From an uncultured Sulfitobacter sp. (GTDB taxonomy: Bacteria > Pseudomonadota > Alphaproteobacteria > Rhodobacterales > Rhodobacteraceae): a stretch of DNA of 64,000 nt. Of this stretch, positions 52,751-61,950 are shown piece after piece (positions within the stretch are counted from its first letter, which is position 1; the number at the start of each line of letters is the position of its first letter). Where the stretch lies: assembly GCA_947501805.1 (NCBI GenBank), contig CANMXJ010000005.1, forward strand, positions 1 through 64,000, in the 5' to 3' direction. The translations under genes and the position numbers were made by a program. Below the pieces are notes generated by a model that saw only the letters and a list, made by a program, of their open reading frames with translations, ran no database searches and was not told the DNA's origin.

Positions 52751-53518
52751 TCACCTAAGTTTCAGACGACGCGCAAGTTCAGCGTAGTTCTTGTTGTTCT
52801 GTACCGTTGCGGCCTCTTTGTCTGTGGTATTGGGGCTTTGCATCAGGAATGGATCACCTCCGGCGGCGACAATATGCGCAGCAGTAGCAGAGTTGATGGC
52901 ATGCCCGATGGCGATCGCAATCGAGGTAGAGGTCGCGCCGGTCTTGCCTGACATGTTGTCGATTTCAATCTCGGCGTCACCAACGGGCACACCTGTATCA
53001 ATGACAACATCCGCGATTTCAAACAGGCGTTTGCCGCTGCTATGGCGCGAGGGCGTGACAGAAGAGTGAGGCAATGACGTGACCCCGATCAACTTCATGC
53101 CCTTGGCCTTGGCCCCGACAGCAATGTCCAGCGTGACGGCATTCAAGCCGGAATGGGAGAAAATCAACATCACGTCACCGGCAAGCGTGTCATGTGAAGC
53201 AAGGATGGCGTCACCGTAACCTTCTTGGGAATGAATGAAACGGTACTGGCGCGCACCGCCGTCACCGATTACGCGGTGGAAAGAGATCATCGAGCTTTCG
53301 ACGATGGGGCGAAAGCCCGTGACCGTCCCCGTGCGCGGATACATCTCCATGGCCGCAAACGATCCGTGGCCTGTGCCAAAGGTGAACACCAGCTTGTCGT
53401 CCAGTATCGCCTTTGCGCAAATCTCGGCGGCGGCGTTTATGGCATCGACTTGGGTGTCCTGTACCTTTTGAAGCCGATTGATCAGGCTGGAGAAATAGAG
53501 GTTCGGAATGTCGCTCAT
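52751..53518 (-). CDS. SIS-domain sugar-phosphate protein
   Basis: A 255-residue protein with one SIS domain. KLVFTFGTGHGSFAAMEMYP (about residues 43-62) holds the phosphosugar-binding Gly/Ser loop, and LIFSHSGLNAVTLDIAVGAK (about 127-146) is the second SIS motif. It resembles UPF0309/phosphosugar isomerase-like proteins with no regulator domain. It is coupled by ATGA to the phosphorylase gene. Ribose 1-phosphate or a derived sugar phosphate is a reasonable ligand given a nucleoside phosphorylase and PfkB kinase in the operon. ATG 53518 is used; a longer frame to 53650 lies inside the phosphorylase gene. Confidence 0.82.
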   Translation of the reverse strand: MSDIPNLYFSSLINRLQKVQDTQVDAINAAAEICAKAILDDKLVFTFGTGHGSFAAMEMYPRTGTVTGFRPIVESSMISFHRVIGDGGARQYRFIHSQEGYGDAILASHDTLAGDVMLIFSHSGLNAVTLDIAVGAKAKGMKLIGVTSLPHSSVTPSRHSSGKRLFEIADVVIDTGVPVGDAEIEIDNMSGKTGATSTSIAIAIGHAINSATAAHIVAAGGDPFLMQSPNTTDKEAATVQNNKNYAELARRLKLR

Positions 53519-54261
53519 GTCTGGTTTTCCTTCATTGTGATGGCATCCAATGCGATGCGGAACATGATTTTTTCGCCCGTCGCCAAAGGTTCTGCGGCCA
53601 GTTTTTGCTGAGAAATACCGTCCACTGTCCCTAGGCAAAGCGTGGCACATGCAACGCCCAAGGCTTCGCCAGCTGTGAGCAGAGCAGAGGTTTCCATATC
53701 GGTGGCCAGCACATCGCGCTCATGCAGCATCTTGCGCGTTTGCGCGACTTTGGCCTCGCCTGCGGGATCAATACCGAACATGTCACGGTAAAACGCATCA
53801 AAGGTTGCAAAGAGCCCCGCAGTTGAGTCCGCGCCGTTCTGCGCGGCGGCTTTTTGTAGGTCACCAACCAGTTTGGCATCCGCAGTTGGCGGCCCTTCAT
53901 GGGTCGCATAGGACGGCGATGTGCCCTCGAATACCAAGGCCGAATTGCTGATTACAAAGTCACCTGGACGGGCAGGCGGGAAGTGCATCGCCGTCCCGAT
54001 CCGCACGAAACGGGTCAGCCCCAGATAGGCCAGTTCATGCATCACAATTGTCGCAATGGGTGCACCCATCCCAAAGGCAGCAACACTGACACGGGTATCG
54101 TTGTATGTGCCTGTCACGGTTTTCAGGCCACGGCTTACGGGCAAGTAAACCGGATCGTCCAGCAAGGCACCAATGCGTTCAACGCGGTCGGGGTCGCCCA
54201 CCAGAATGGCGCACGACCCAACATCCTCTGCCTTGTGTCCAAGATACCAAGCCGTCTTCAT
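53515..54261 (-). CDS. Nucleoside phosphorylase (PNP/UDP family)
   Basis: A 248-residue protein of the NP-I phosphorylase family (uridine phosphorylase / hexameric purine nucleoside phosphorylase). It has AILVGDPDRVERIGALLDDP (phosphate site, about residues 19-38), FGMGAPIATIVMHELAYLG (about 63-81), FVRIGTAMHF and DMETSALLTAGEALGVACAT, which contains the ribose-binding Met-Glu pair. It cleaves a nucleoside with phosphate to base and ribose 1-phosphate. It is coupled to genes on both sides. Purine or pyrimidine preference cannot be read safely. Confidence 0.88.
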   Translation of the reverse strand: MKTAWYLGHKAEDVGSCAILVGDPDRVERIGALLDDPVYLPVSRGLKTVTGTYNDTRVSVAAFGMGAPIATIVMHELAYLGLTRFVRIGTAMHFPPARPGDFVISNSALVFEGTSPSYATHEGPPTADAKLVGDLQKAAAQNGADSTAGLFATFDAFYRDMFGIDPAGEAKVAQTRKMLHERDVLATDMETSALLTAGEALGVACATLCLGTVDGISQQKLAAEPLATGEKIMFRIALDAITMKENQT

Positions 54262-55094
54262 GCTGTCCGTCCTTTTTGTCTGTTCTTGAGCAGCAGGAAC
54301 GCTGTGTCGATGCCAACTTGTGCCGCTTCTTTTGGTGTTGTCGCCCCCGACATTTCAGCGGCGATATACCCACCTGCAAAGCTGTCACCGGCACCTGTGG
54401 CATCATGCACCTCAAGCGCCACGACGGGCAGGTTTGTTATGCTCTCTCCGTCTTCGATCCGGACGCCTTTTGCGCCCCTGGTTTGCACGACGACCGCTTT
54501 TGTCAGCCCGATCATCGCGCGTTCGGCCGTACTGCAAAAAATCACATCGGCGTCTTGGGCAAGCTGTGTGCAAATGTCTGGTGTGAAACAGGCAGGGTCG
54601 TTTTTGACAGCCCAGTAGAGCCGCGCTGTGGGGGCACGCAACGCAATAATGTCGGCGATTAAGTGTGGGGGGCCGACAGAGATGCACAGATGACTTGCTG
54701 ATGTAATTGCATTTTTCTGGGCGGATGTCAGCGATTCCTGCCCCGCAAGACCGGGGTCGTAAATACAGGCGCAACTTCCGTCCGGTTGGTAAAGCAGCAC
54801 AGCGGTAGGGGAGACGGCACCTGCTACTCTTGCAACGGCTTCAGTGTTAATGTCGTGATCGGTCAACCTATCCAAAAGCTGCGCGGCCAAGGGATCATCG
54901 CCAACCCACATGACAGGGTTGACGATTTGGTCAAATTGAGCCGCAGCCATAGAGATGTATGTCGGGCATCCGCCCGCACGTGGCCACGCATCCGGAACTT
55001 TTCTGGCATGCGCGGTCTGATCCGGTGCACCCGGCGTTGCAAGATCAAGTACATAATCAAGGCTGGCATAGCCCGTGACGCAAAGATTACTCAT
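54258..55094 (-). CDS. PfkB-family carbohydrate or nucleoside kinase
   Basis: A 278-residue ribokinase-superfamily enzyme. It has the N-terminal AGGCPTYISMAAAQF (about residues 36-50; sugar-binding Gly-Gly) and the C-terminal signature DATGAGDSFAGGYIAAEM with the catalytic Asp (about 235). It is shorter than typical ribokinase (about 300). In this operon it could phosphorylate a nucleoside, ribose or ribose 1-phosphate. It overlaps neighbours by four bases at both ends. Confidence 0.87.
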   Translation of the reverse strand: MSNLCVTGYASLDYVLDLATPGAPDQTAHARKVPDAWPRAGGCPTYISMAAAQFDQIVNPVMWVGDDPLAAQLLDRLTDHDINTEAVARVAGAVSPTAVLLYQPDGSCACIYDPGLAGQESLTSAQKNAITSASHLCISVGPPHLIADIIALRAPTARLYWAVKNDPACFTPDICTQLAQDADVIFCSTAERAMIGLTKAVVVQTRGAKGVRIEDGESITNLPVVALEVHDATGAGDSFAGGYIAAEMSGATTPKEAAQVGIDTAFLLLKNRQKGRTA

Positions 55095-55645
55095 GTCAGC
55101 GCCTTCAGGGCATCGTCCAGACTGACGACACGGCCCAGATAGCGGTCGATGTCTTCCAGCGCGGCGGCACCAAGGTGGTCTCGATTGGTATTGACCGCAT
55201 CGCGCACCACCTGAACCTCAAAGCCGTGGGCAAAGGCATCTTGTGACGTGGCACGCACGCAGACGTTGGTTTTTACGCCGCAGATGATAACTCGCTCCAC
55301 ATCTTGTTCGCGCAGGAACAGCGCCAGATCAGTTGCAAAGAACGCACTGAATCGGCGTTTCACGATCTCTATTTCGCGTGAATTTCCTTGCGGTCCGAAC
55401 CCGTCGAAATAGGTCGCGTTAAACCCGCCCGCGATGGAATGTTGGGGCAGGCGTTTTTGTTCAAAGTCCTTGAAACCTGCACGGTGAATGTCGCCGACAT
55501 GAACTACGATTGTCCCGCCTTCGCGTGCCGCTGCAAGGAGGGCGCGACAGGGGGCGATGACATCGGGTGCGGCGGGATAATAGTTTTCGCCGTCTGGGTG
55601 CAAAAATGCGTTTTGCATGTCGATGACGAGCAGGGCGTTTGTCAT
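55091..55645 (-). CDS. Cysteine hydrolase of the isochorismatase family
   Basis: A 184-residue hydrolase with Asp in ALLVIDMQNAF (about residue 9), Lys in EIEIVKRRFSAFF (about 85) and Cys in ICGVKTNVCVRATSQDAF (about 118), the full catalytic triad. The form is close to nicotinamidase/ureidoacrylate hydrolases. In a nucleoside operon it may deamidate a released base such as nicotinamide, or hydrolyse a ureido compound. That would fit a nicotinamide riboside-like or pyrimidine substrate; this is inference. ATG 55645 is coupled to the permease stop. Confidence 0.84.
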   Translation of the reverse strand: MTNALLVIDMQNAFLHPDGENYYPAAPDVIAPCRALLAAAREGGTIVVHVGDIHRAGFKDFEQKRLPQHSIAGGFNATYFDGFGPQGNSREIEIVKRRFSAFFATDLALFLREQDVERVIICGVKTNVCVRATSQDAFAHGFEVQVVRDAVNTNRDHLGAAALEDIDRYLGRVVSLDDALKALT

Positions 55646-56535
55646 AACCGGGCCTTTCGCTGAGCACGAATGCTGGTGAAGATAAGGGCAAGAAGCACCA
55701 TCAGATAAGGTGTCATGCCGATCAGTTTTGGCGGAAATCCTGCAGTTTGCAGGCGGATTTGAGTGGTGTCGAGAAACCCGAACAACAAACATGCCATTGC
55801 GGTTTGAATGGGTCGGTCACGTCCGAAATAGAACGCTGCCAATGCGATGAAACCGCGCCCCGCTGTCAGCCCCTCATTGAACAACCCAAGCGATGCCAGC
55901 GCAAGATGCGCGCCCGCGAGTCCTGCAAAGAAGCCCGCAAATGCGGTGGAGGCATCTTGTATCGCAAGGCTGCGTAATCCAACGGCACGGGTCACATGCG
56001 GCGCATTTCCGGTTGCCCTAATCCACAGGCCGATGCGGGTGTTGGTCAGCAAGAATGGCAGGCAAAATACAGTGACCCATGCAAATATTGTCAACGGGTC
56101 TAAGCTGGCAAGGGCTGGGCCAATGACGGGGATTTTATCAAAAGCGTCCGGCAATACATCAGGTAACAAGACCACATCTGGTTGACGCAATGTGCCGGAG
56201 GTTTTGTAGACCCAACTGAGGATAAACCCAAGCAAGCCTGCAACAAGGATGTTCAGCCCCAATCCGGCAACGATCATATTGGCACGCGCGCGGGTGATGG
56301 TGAGGGAGAACAGCCAGCCGATCACTGCACTGCTGAGCGCGGCGGCAAGGCAGGCGATGAACCAGCTTTGGGTCGCGGACGACACGATGACCGCGACAAA
56401 AGCGCCCGACAGCATCTTGGCCTCCAGCCCGATGTTGACGATCCCCGCTTGTCGATTGACCAACCCTCCCATAGCCGCCAGCAAAATAGGGGTGGTCAGG
56501 ATCAGGGTCGAGACAAGGATTTGCTCAATTTGCAT
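55642..56535 (-). CDS. Nucleoside-type ABC importer permease (second subunit)
   Basis: A 297-residue inner-membrane permease of the BPD_transp_2 family with about eight helices. The segment MGGLVNRQAGIVNIGLEAKM (about residues 22-41) is the hallmark of the YufQ/NupQ-type subunit. It overlaps the first permease gene by 11 bases. Together with that permease, the double-domain ATPase and the BMP lipoprotein-like binding protein, it makes a BmpA-type nucleoside importer. Confidence 0.9.
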   Translation of the reverse strand: MQIEQILVSTLILTTPILLAAMGGLVNRQAGIVNIGLEAKMLSGAFVAVIVSSATQSWFIACLAAALSSAVIGWLFSLTITRARANMIVAGLGLNILVAGLLGFILSWVYKTSGTLRQPDVVLLPDVLPDAFDKIPVIGPALASLDPLTIFAWVTVFCLPFLLTNTRIGLWIRATGNAPHVTRAVGLRSLAIQDASTAFAGFFAGLAGAHLALASLGLFNEGLTAGRGFIALAAFYFGRDRPIQTAMACLLFGFLDTTQIRLQTAGFPPKLIGMTPYLMVLLALIFTSIRAQRKARL

Positions 56536-57568
56536 TGGCGGTCCCCTTCTTGCGGCGCAGGCTTATCCGGCCCAATTCCACCACCGCGAATATCATCACC
56601 GTGCCTTGGATAATGTTCACCAGATCAAGCGGGATGTTGGAAAAGAGCTGGATCGTTGTGCCAGCAGAAGCCAACGCCCCAAAAAGGATCGCGCCCAAGA
56701 CAATGCCAATCGGATGGTTCCGCCCCAACAAGGCAACGGCCATGCCAGTAAAGCCATAGCCGGGCGAAAACCCGTCACTAAAGCGGTGCATCTGGCCCAT
56801 GCCATGTGCAGCGCCGCCAATGCCTGCGATAACGCCTGACAGGATCATCACACCCACAATTGTGCGCGGCACAGAAATCCCGACTGCACGGGAAAAGCGT
56901 TGGTTCAGGCCGATCAACGCCCCCTCAAATCCTGCGGGTGTGTAGCGACACCAATAGCCATAGGCAGCCACACAGACTAACCCGATCAGGAAGCCGGCGT
57001 GCAGTGTTGAGGGTGGCATTAACCGCGGCAGATAGGCGACCTCGTGAATGAGCGGGGTTACGTTATTGCCCGAGAGCGGTGATAACAGCGGACCGTTGAC
57101 CAGATAGCCGGTGATGGCCACGGCGATAAAGTTGAGCATCAGGGTCGAGACAACTTCATCCACCTCGAACTTGGCCAGCAAGATACCCGGTACATAGAGC
57201 CAGATTGCACCGATGAGGGCGGCGGCGAGGAAACAAACCGGAAAGAGCGCAAAACCCCATGTGGCGGGCAGGGTGAAGCCAAGGAAAATAGCGGCCAGCC
57301 CGCCAACAAGGAACGCCCCTTCAACGCCCACATTGAACACACCCGATCGAAAGCAGATTGCGGTTGCAACTGCGGTAAAAAGCAGCGGCGTGGCGGCTGA
57401 CAGGGTGGCTGCAATCCGGCGCGGATTGCCGAAGGATTCTGTTGCAATGAGGCCAAACACATCCAGCGGGTTTTTCCCGATTGCCAGCAACACGGCACCG
57501 CTGACAATTAAGGAAACAACGAGCGGCAGCAGAATGCCGATGCTGCGGGAGGCGACGTTACTGCTCAT
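56525..57568 (-). CDS. Nucleoside-type ABC importer permease (first subunit)
   Basis: A 347-residue inner-membrane permease of the YufP/NupP type with about nine helices. It includes ATAICFRSGVFNVGVEGAFL (about residues 67-86) and FEVDEVVSTLMLNFIAVAIT (about 135-154), both conserved in this branch. It is coupled by ATGA to the ATPase gene. The pair of unequal permeases is standard for nucleoside importers of this group. Confidence 0.9.
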   Translation of the reverse strand: MSSNVASRSIGILLPLVVSLIVSGAVLLAIGKNPLDVFGLIATESFGNPRRIAATLSAATPLLFTAVATAICFRSGVFNVGVEGAFLVGGLAAIFLGFTLPATWGFALFPVCFLAAALIGAIWLYVPGILLAKFEVDEVVSTLMLNFIAVAITGYLVNGPLLSPLSGNNVTPLIHEVAYLPRLMPPSTLHAGFLIGLVCVAAYGYWCRYTPAGFEGALIGLNQRFSRAVGISVPRTIVGVMILSGVIAGIGGAAHGMGQMHRFSDGFSPGYGFTGMAVALLGRNHPIGIVLGAILFGALASAGTTIQLFSNIPLDLVNIIQGTVMIFAVVELGRISLRRKKGTANAN

Positions 57569-59115
57569 GCTGCATCACCTTGCACCATCATCTGGCCGAT
57601 CTGCGCCATGGCACCAGCAGGCGAAGTGACCTCGCCCACCAGACGCCCTTCGAAGATCACAACAACGCGGTCGGACAGGCTGAGCAATTCGTCCAGTTCT
57701 TCGGAGGCCAGAAGCACAGCACCGCCTTGATCGCGAAAATCACGCAGCAGCCCATGGATGGCGGCAATGCCGTTCAAATCCACACCACGGGTTGGTTGTG
57801 ACGCAATCATCAGCTTAGGGTCGCCAGCACTTTCGCGCGCGAAAACGAGCTTCTGCTGATTGCCCCCTGACAGGCTATCGGCAGGATCTGTGACCTTGCC
57901 AAAGACAACCTTGAGCGCGGCCAGCCGCTTGCTTGCTTCTTGGCGCAGGTTTTTGCGGCTCAGGATGCCACTGCGTGCGATAGGTGGGGCGCGGTGGCTG
58001 CCCGCAACCACATTGGTTTCAATGCTTGCAGCGGTTGTTAACCCCTCGTGACGGCGGTCTGCGCTGACATAGGCAAGGCCGCGATTGCGCCGCGCCAAGG
58101 TGGTTTCAGCGGTGATGTCAGCCCCTTGCAAGAGAATGCTGCCGGCGCTGATCTCGCGCAGGCCTGCAATACATTCGACAAGCTCGCCTTGGCCGTTGCC
58201 GGAGACGCCTGCGATGCCCAAAATTTCGCCTTCGCGGACCTTCAGGCTGATGCTCTCCAGCGATTGTGATTTCTCCAGGCTGCGGGCGGTCAGCCCGTTC
58301 AGCTCCAAAACGGTCTCGCCATTAACAGTGGGGGAAGCCGCCGGTTGTGTTTCCACCTGCGGTGCGTCCCGCACAATATGGCTGGCGATCTCGGGGCCAG
58401 TTGTATCGACAATCGCACTTTGAAAAACCGTCTTGCCTTGCCGAATAACAGTGACCTGATCGGCAAGCGCGATAACTTCGCCTATCTTGTGACTGATGAA
58501 CAGGATCGTTGTGCCGTTTGCCCGCAGATTGCGCAGCAGATCGAACAGTTCTTCCACTTGTGGCGGTGCCAGAACTGCCGTGGGTTCATCCAAAATCAGC
58601 ACGTTACAACCGCGCCGCAACAGCCGGATAATTTCGACAAACTGGAGAATGTGCACCGGCACGCTTGAAGTGCGCCGGTGCCAGTCAATCTGGGCCCCGA
58701 TGCTGTCAGCCAACTCTCGCCCTTCGCGCAAGGCTTTGGCCCAGTCAATCCGCGACAGCGGCCCCCAGTGACGCGTCACGGGTTCCTCGCCCAGCACCAG
58801 ATTTTCCAACAGTGTCAGGTCCGGGGCCAACATGAATTCCTGATGCACCATTCCGATGCTTTGGGCCAACGCTTCGGCGGGACCACTCAGCGTCACCTGC
58901 TTGTCGGCGATCACCACGTGCCCGCTGTCGGGGCGTTCAACCCCTTGCAACATCCGCATCAGGGTCGATTTGCCTGCCCCGTTTTCACCAACGATGGCAT
59001 GGATTTCGCCCCGCATGACCGAAAGCGAAATACCCCGATTGGCCTTGGTCGACCCATAAGACTTGTGAAGATCTACAGCACCCAGTGCCACGGACCGCGC
59101 GTCAGGCTGCATCAT
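57565..59115 (-). CDS. Nucleoside-type ABC importer ATPase with two ATP-binding domains
   Basis: A 516-residue tandem ATPase (RbsA/NupO type). The first domain has Walker A GENGAGKSTLMRML (about residue 43) and EIIRLLRRGCNVLILDEPTA; the second has the diverged Walker A GVSGNGQGELVE and signature LSGGNQQKLVFARE (about 420). Such a degenerate second site is usual for the family. ATG 59115 has AAGGGGG upstream; ATG 59112 directly follows and is equally possible. An in-frame extension to 59145 is not conserved. Confidence 0.92.
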   Translation of the reverse strand: MMQPDARSVALGAVDLHKSYGSTKANRGISLSVMRGEIHAIVGENGAGKSTLMRMLQGVERPDSGHVVIADKQVTLSGPAEALAQSIGMVHQEFMLAPDLTLLENLVLGEEPVTRHWGPLSRIDWAKALREGRELADSIGAQIDWHRRTSSVPVHILQFVEIIRLLRRGCNVLILDEPTAVLAPPQVEELFDLLRNLRANGTTILFISHKIGEVIALADQVTVIRQGKTVFQSAIVDTTGPEIASHIVRDAPQVETQPAASPTVNGETVLELNGLTARSLEKSQSLESISLKVREGEILGIAGVSGNGQGELVECIAGLREISAGSILLQGADITAETTLARRNRGLAYVSADRRHEGLTTAASIETNVVAGSHRAPPIARSGILSRKNLRQEASKRLAALKVVFGKVTDPADSLSGGNQQKLVFARESAGDPKLMIASQPTRGVDLNGIAAIHGLLRDFRDQGGAVLLASEELDELLSLSDRVVVIFEGRLVGEVTSPAGAMAQIGQMMVQGDAA

Positions 59116-59173
59116 CGCCCCCTTGCCTGTGAAGTGCAGATGCACGGGTTAGTCCCGCGCATCTGACTGGCGG

Positions 59174-60211
59174 TTACTGAAAGAAATCGGGATAACCTTG
59201 GGAAGAGACATCCCAGACGTCGACATCGCCTGCAATGATTTGGTCCCTGTATGTGTTGACCCGCTCGACGTATGCGGCCGGGATCTTGTCCTTGGTGTGG
59301 GTCATGTCCGACAAGGCCACACCGTTCTGTGCCAGACCAAACTGGATGACTTCACCGCCGGGGAAATTGTCAGCGGCGTAATCGGTCACGATCTCGTCCA
59401 CCGCGACATCCACGCGTTTGACCATCGAGGTCAGCACGTTGCCCGGTGCCATACCATCCTGATCGGAATCCACGCCAATGGCATAGTGGCCGCGTGCCTT
59501 GGCAGCCTCGATAATACCAATGCCCGTACCACCTGCAACTTGATATATGATGTCTGCACCCTCATCGAACATCGCATTGGCCATTTGCAAACCCTTGGCC
59601 GGATCGCCAAAGCTGTCGGCATAAGCAACCTTCACGTCGATGTCGGGGTTTACTGCTTTTGCGCCCTGAATATAACCGACAATGAATTTGTCGATCCCCG
59701 GTGCCTTGAATCCACCGATCACGCCGATGGTTGCGTCCGCGTTGATGCCTTGGATCGAGGTATCCGTTGTGACCTGAGCCGCCAGTGCGCCCGCAAGAAA
59801 TGATCCTTCATGCTCTCCGAAAACCACCGAGGCGATGTTGTCGCCTGAGCGCGTCTGGTTCATGATTACCCAATTGGTATCGGGGTAATCCTTGGCCAGC
59901 ATCTCCATCGGCTCACCGTGAATCCATTCCAGCGAGATCACGAGGCCAAAGCCACCATCAGCCGCACGGCGCATGATTTCTTCGCCCTGCGCGGCGACGT
60001 CAGCGGATTCAATGGGCCGGCCTTCAATACCGGTTTTTTCCAAACCGCTGAGAAATCCGGCATTTGCCGTGTCATTCCACGACCCGTCACCAAGGCCACC
60101 TTGCGCAATGATCATTGCCGCCGGTCGCTCGTCCGCCATTGCAACGCTGCCCGCCATAAGGGCGGCACAGGCCGTTGTCACTTGAAGCACTCTTCTGGTC
60201 ATCTTGGTCAT
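59174..60211 (-). CDS. BMP-family nucleoside-binding protein
   Basis: A 345-residue periplasmic binding protein of the BMP/PnrA-like family. A Sec signal peptide covers about residues 1-27 (ending GSVAMADER); the mature part begins with PAAMIIAQGGLGDGSWNDTA, where the Gly-Asp-Ser-Trp-Asn segment is the family hallmark. Later motifs are GGFKAPGIDKFIVGYIQGAK and GVDSDQDGMAPG (ligand pocket). PnrA relatives bind purine nucleosides. There is no lipobox Cys, so it is soluble. ATG 60211 has AGGAG upstream. Confidence 0.9.
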   Translation of the reverse strand: MTKMTRRVLQVTTACAALMAGSVAMADERPAAMIIAQGGLGDGSWNDTANAGFLSGLEKTGIEGRPIESADVAAQGEEIMRRAADGGFGLVISLEWIHGEPMEMLAKDYPDTNWVIMNQTRSGDNIASVVFGEHEGSFLAGALAAQVTTDTSIQGINADATIGVIGGFKAPGIDKFIVGYIQGAKAVNPDIDVKVAYADSFGDPAKGLQMANAMFDEGADIIYQVAGGTGIGIIEAAKARGHYAIGVDSDQDGMAPGNVLTSMVKRVDVAVDEIVTDYAADNFPGGEVIQFGLAQNGVALSDMTHTKDKIPAAYVERVNTYRDQIIAGDVDVWDVSSQGYPDFFQ

Positions 60212-60249
60212 TGGGTACTCTCCTTGTTGATTGCCCGTGTCGGGCCTTT

Positions 60250-61026
60250 TCACGAGTCCGGATTGCGCGCCTTAAAAGGCACGGCGTGCAGATTGCTTTG
60301 CAGCAGATTTATTTCGTAGGAATAATGGCCGCTTTGATAGACGGCTTCAGTTGCTTCGATGAGCCTGTCATCGCCGTCATAGCTGTGGCGGGTGACAACC
60401 ATGACAGCGGTGGGATCCGGCAGCGACAGAGTTACAATTTCCTGCGCAGATGCCAGCCGGGTTGATACCTGTTCGGTGGCCCGGACAATCATGAAACCGG
60501 CGGCTTCAAACGCGCAGTAGAGCGAGAAGTCCGAACTTTCCGTATCCCGCATTTGTGCTGCGTGCTGCTCTGAAAAGGACTCGACAACTACATCCGGAAT
60601 GATTGATGCGTGTAGCGACGTCGTGACACCGTCCACCATGCGCAAACGGGTGAGTGCGGTTGCAGGTTCAAAGAGGCCAACCGAATTGCGCTGCTCCGAA
60701 GTGGCCTGCGTTAACGAGATCAATCTTTGGCCTGCACGCTTTCCCTGTGCGGCAACCGTGTCGGAAAAACTCATCAGCCGCCCGGGTTCCCGCTTGAGAG
60801 AAACCCGCGCGACAAATGTTCCTGCCCCTTGCTTGCGCACCGCCAGCCCATCGGCCACCAGAATTTCAAACGCTTTGACCACTGTCCCTCGGCTGACGCC
60901 ATGTTGCCTGCACAGCTTGGTTTCCGAGGGCAGGCGTTCGCCAAACGCATAGCGGCCGGATGCGATGCCCTCGCGGAGTTGATCTGCGAGTTGCTGATAA
61001 CGGGGGGCGAATCTGGCTGTGTTCAT
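60250..61026 (-). CDS. GntR regulator, HutC subfamily
   Basis: A 258-residue regulator with a GntR winged helix (about residues 8-75; LPSETKLCRQHGVSRGTVVK) and a UTRA ligand domain (about 95-245). HutC-type regulators respond to small molecules related to the pathway they control. It is the first gene of the operon encoding the nucleoside importer and enzymes, 38 bases before the binding protein gene, so it probably autoregulates the whole operon through the palindrome at 61047. Confidence 0.9.
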   Translation of the reverse strand: MNTARFAPRYQQLADQLREGIASGRYAFGERLPSETKLCRQHGVSRGTVVKAFEILVADGLAVRKQGAGTFVARVSLKREPGRLMSFSDTVAAQGKRAGQRLISLTQATSEQRNSVGLFEPATALTRLRMVDGVTTSLHASIIPDVVVESFSEQHAAQMRDTESSDFSLYCAFEAAGFMIVRATEQVSTRLASAQEIVTLSLPDPTAVMVVTRHSYDGDDRLIEATEAVYQSGHYSYEINLLQSNLHAVPFKARNPDS

Positions 61027-61046
61027 GTTCCGATGCTACAAAGACC

Positions 61047-61062
61047 AGTTGACTAGTCAACT
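61047..61062. promoter_or_regulatory. Perfect palindrome before the GntR gene
   Basis: AGTTGACTAGTCAACT is a 16-bp perfect palindrome 20 bases upstream of the GntR start. It has the GT-N-TA-N-AC spacing seen in operators of the GntR/HutC subfamily. The rest of the upstream stretch (61063-61200) shows no further strong dyad. Autoregulation by the adjacent protein is the simplest reading. Confidence 0.65.
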
Positions 61063-61200
61063 AGAACATTTGTTCGTTTCGCTAGTGCGGTGGAAATTTC
61101 GAATATGCCGATCCGCTTCGGGACTGCATCATACCTCTGATGTAAATGCGCATTATCCGTAAATGACGACAGGCAACCCCAATGCGATTTGCGGCGAGAC

Positions 61201-61950
61201 CTAGATGATCGCCGCACCCAGGCAGAGCAGAAAAAAGAACGGCACCGTTGCACGAGCGACCTTGGGCAAACTGTCACCGGTCAGGCTTTGCAACACGTAC
61301 AAGTCAAAGCCGACGGGCGGGGTGATCTGGGCCAGTTCGATCATAATTACTCAAAAAATGCCGAACCAGATTGGGTCGATGCCAGCCGCCATTACAATTG
61401 GCATGGTGATCGGAAGGCTCATCACTGTGATTGAAGTCCCATTCAGAAACAAACCGAGGAAAATATAGAAAGCCGCGAGTAACAAGATCAGTTGGAATTC
61501 GGACGGGGCGATTTGAACGATGATTTCCGCGATGGATTGCGGAAGTCTCACGTGACTCATGGAAGAGGCCAGAACCGCCGCCCAAGAAACGAGGCTGGTG
61601 ATCATTGCGGATATCTTCACGGCACTTTTCAGCGAGTGATAAAAAAACCAACCGGTTGAGTTGCTGTAGCAGGACCGTGATCACCAGTGTTGCTGCAAGG
61701 CCAATCGTGGCGGCCTCGAAAGGGGTGGCGACGCCTGAATAAATCGCACCCAGAATGAGGGCCATCAAAAATAATGATCGGGAGTAACTTCCTGAACGCA
61801 ACGAACAGATCCAGTATTGAATTTGTTGTTTTGCGAGCGGGTGCAATTGTAGGGTCTGACACGGCGCGAATTATGATGTAGCCGCTATAAAGGCTTGCGA
61901 TCAGAAGACCGGGCAGGATGCCAGCGGCAAAAAGCCGTATGATGGAAACT
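61201..61950 (-). pseudogene. dctM: Decayed TRAP transporter large permease (dctM), C-terminal half
   Basis: The minus strand encodes about 250 residues of a DctM protein spread over three frames. The first part has VSIIRLFAAGILPGLLIAS, the middle LMALILGAIYSGVATPFEAA, and the third LASSMSHVRLPQSIAEI and TPPVGFDLYVLQSLTG. Reading requires two one-base corrections, at a T5 run near 61775 and a T7 run at 61641-61647 (minus-strand sense), and there is an in-frame TGA near 61347 between GIF and VIMIELAQ. The N-terminal half (about 200 residues) is missing. Homology stops at about 61949, where the LysR remnant begins. No dctP or dctQ gene is present. Confidence 0.8.

Noticed and set aside
60233-60245. 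GCCCG-TGT-CGGGC hairpin followed by CTTTT
   Set aside because: The T-run is on the plus strand, while the flanking genes are transcribed on the minus strand; not a credible terminator for them.
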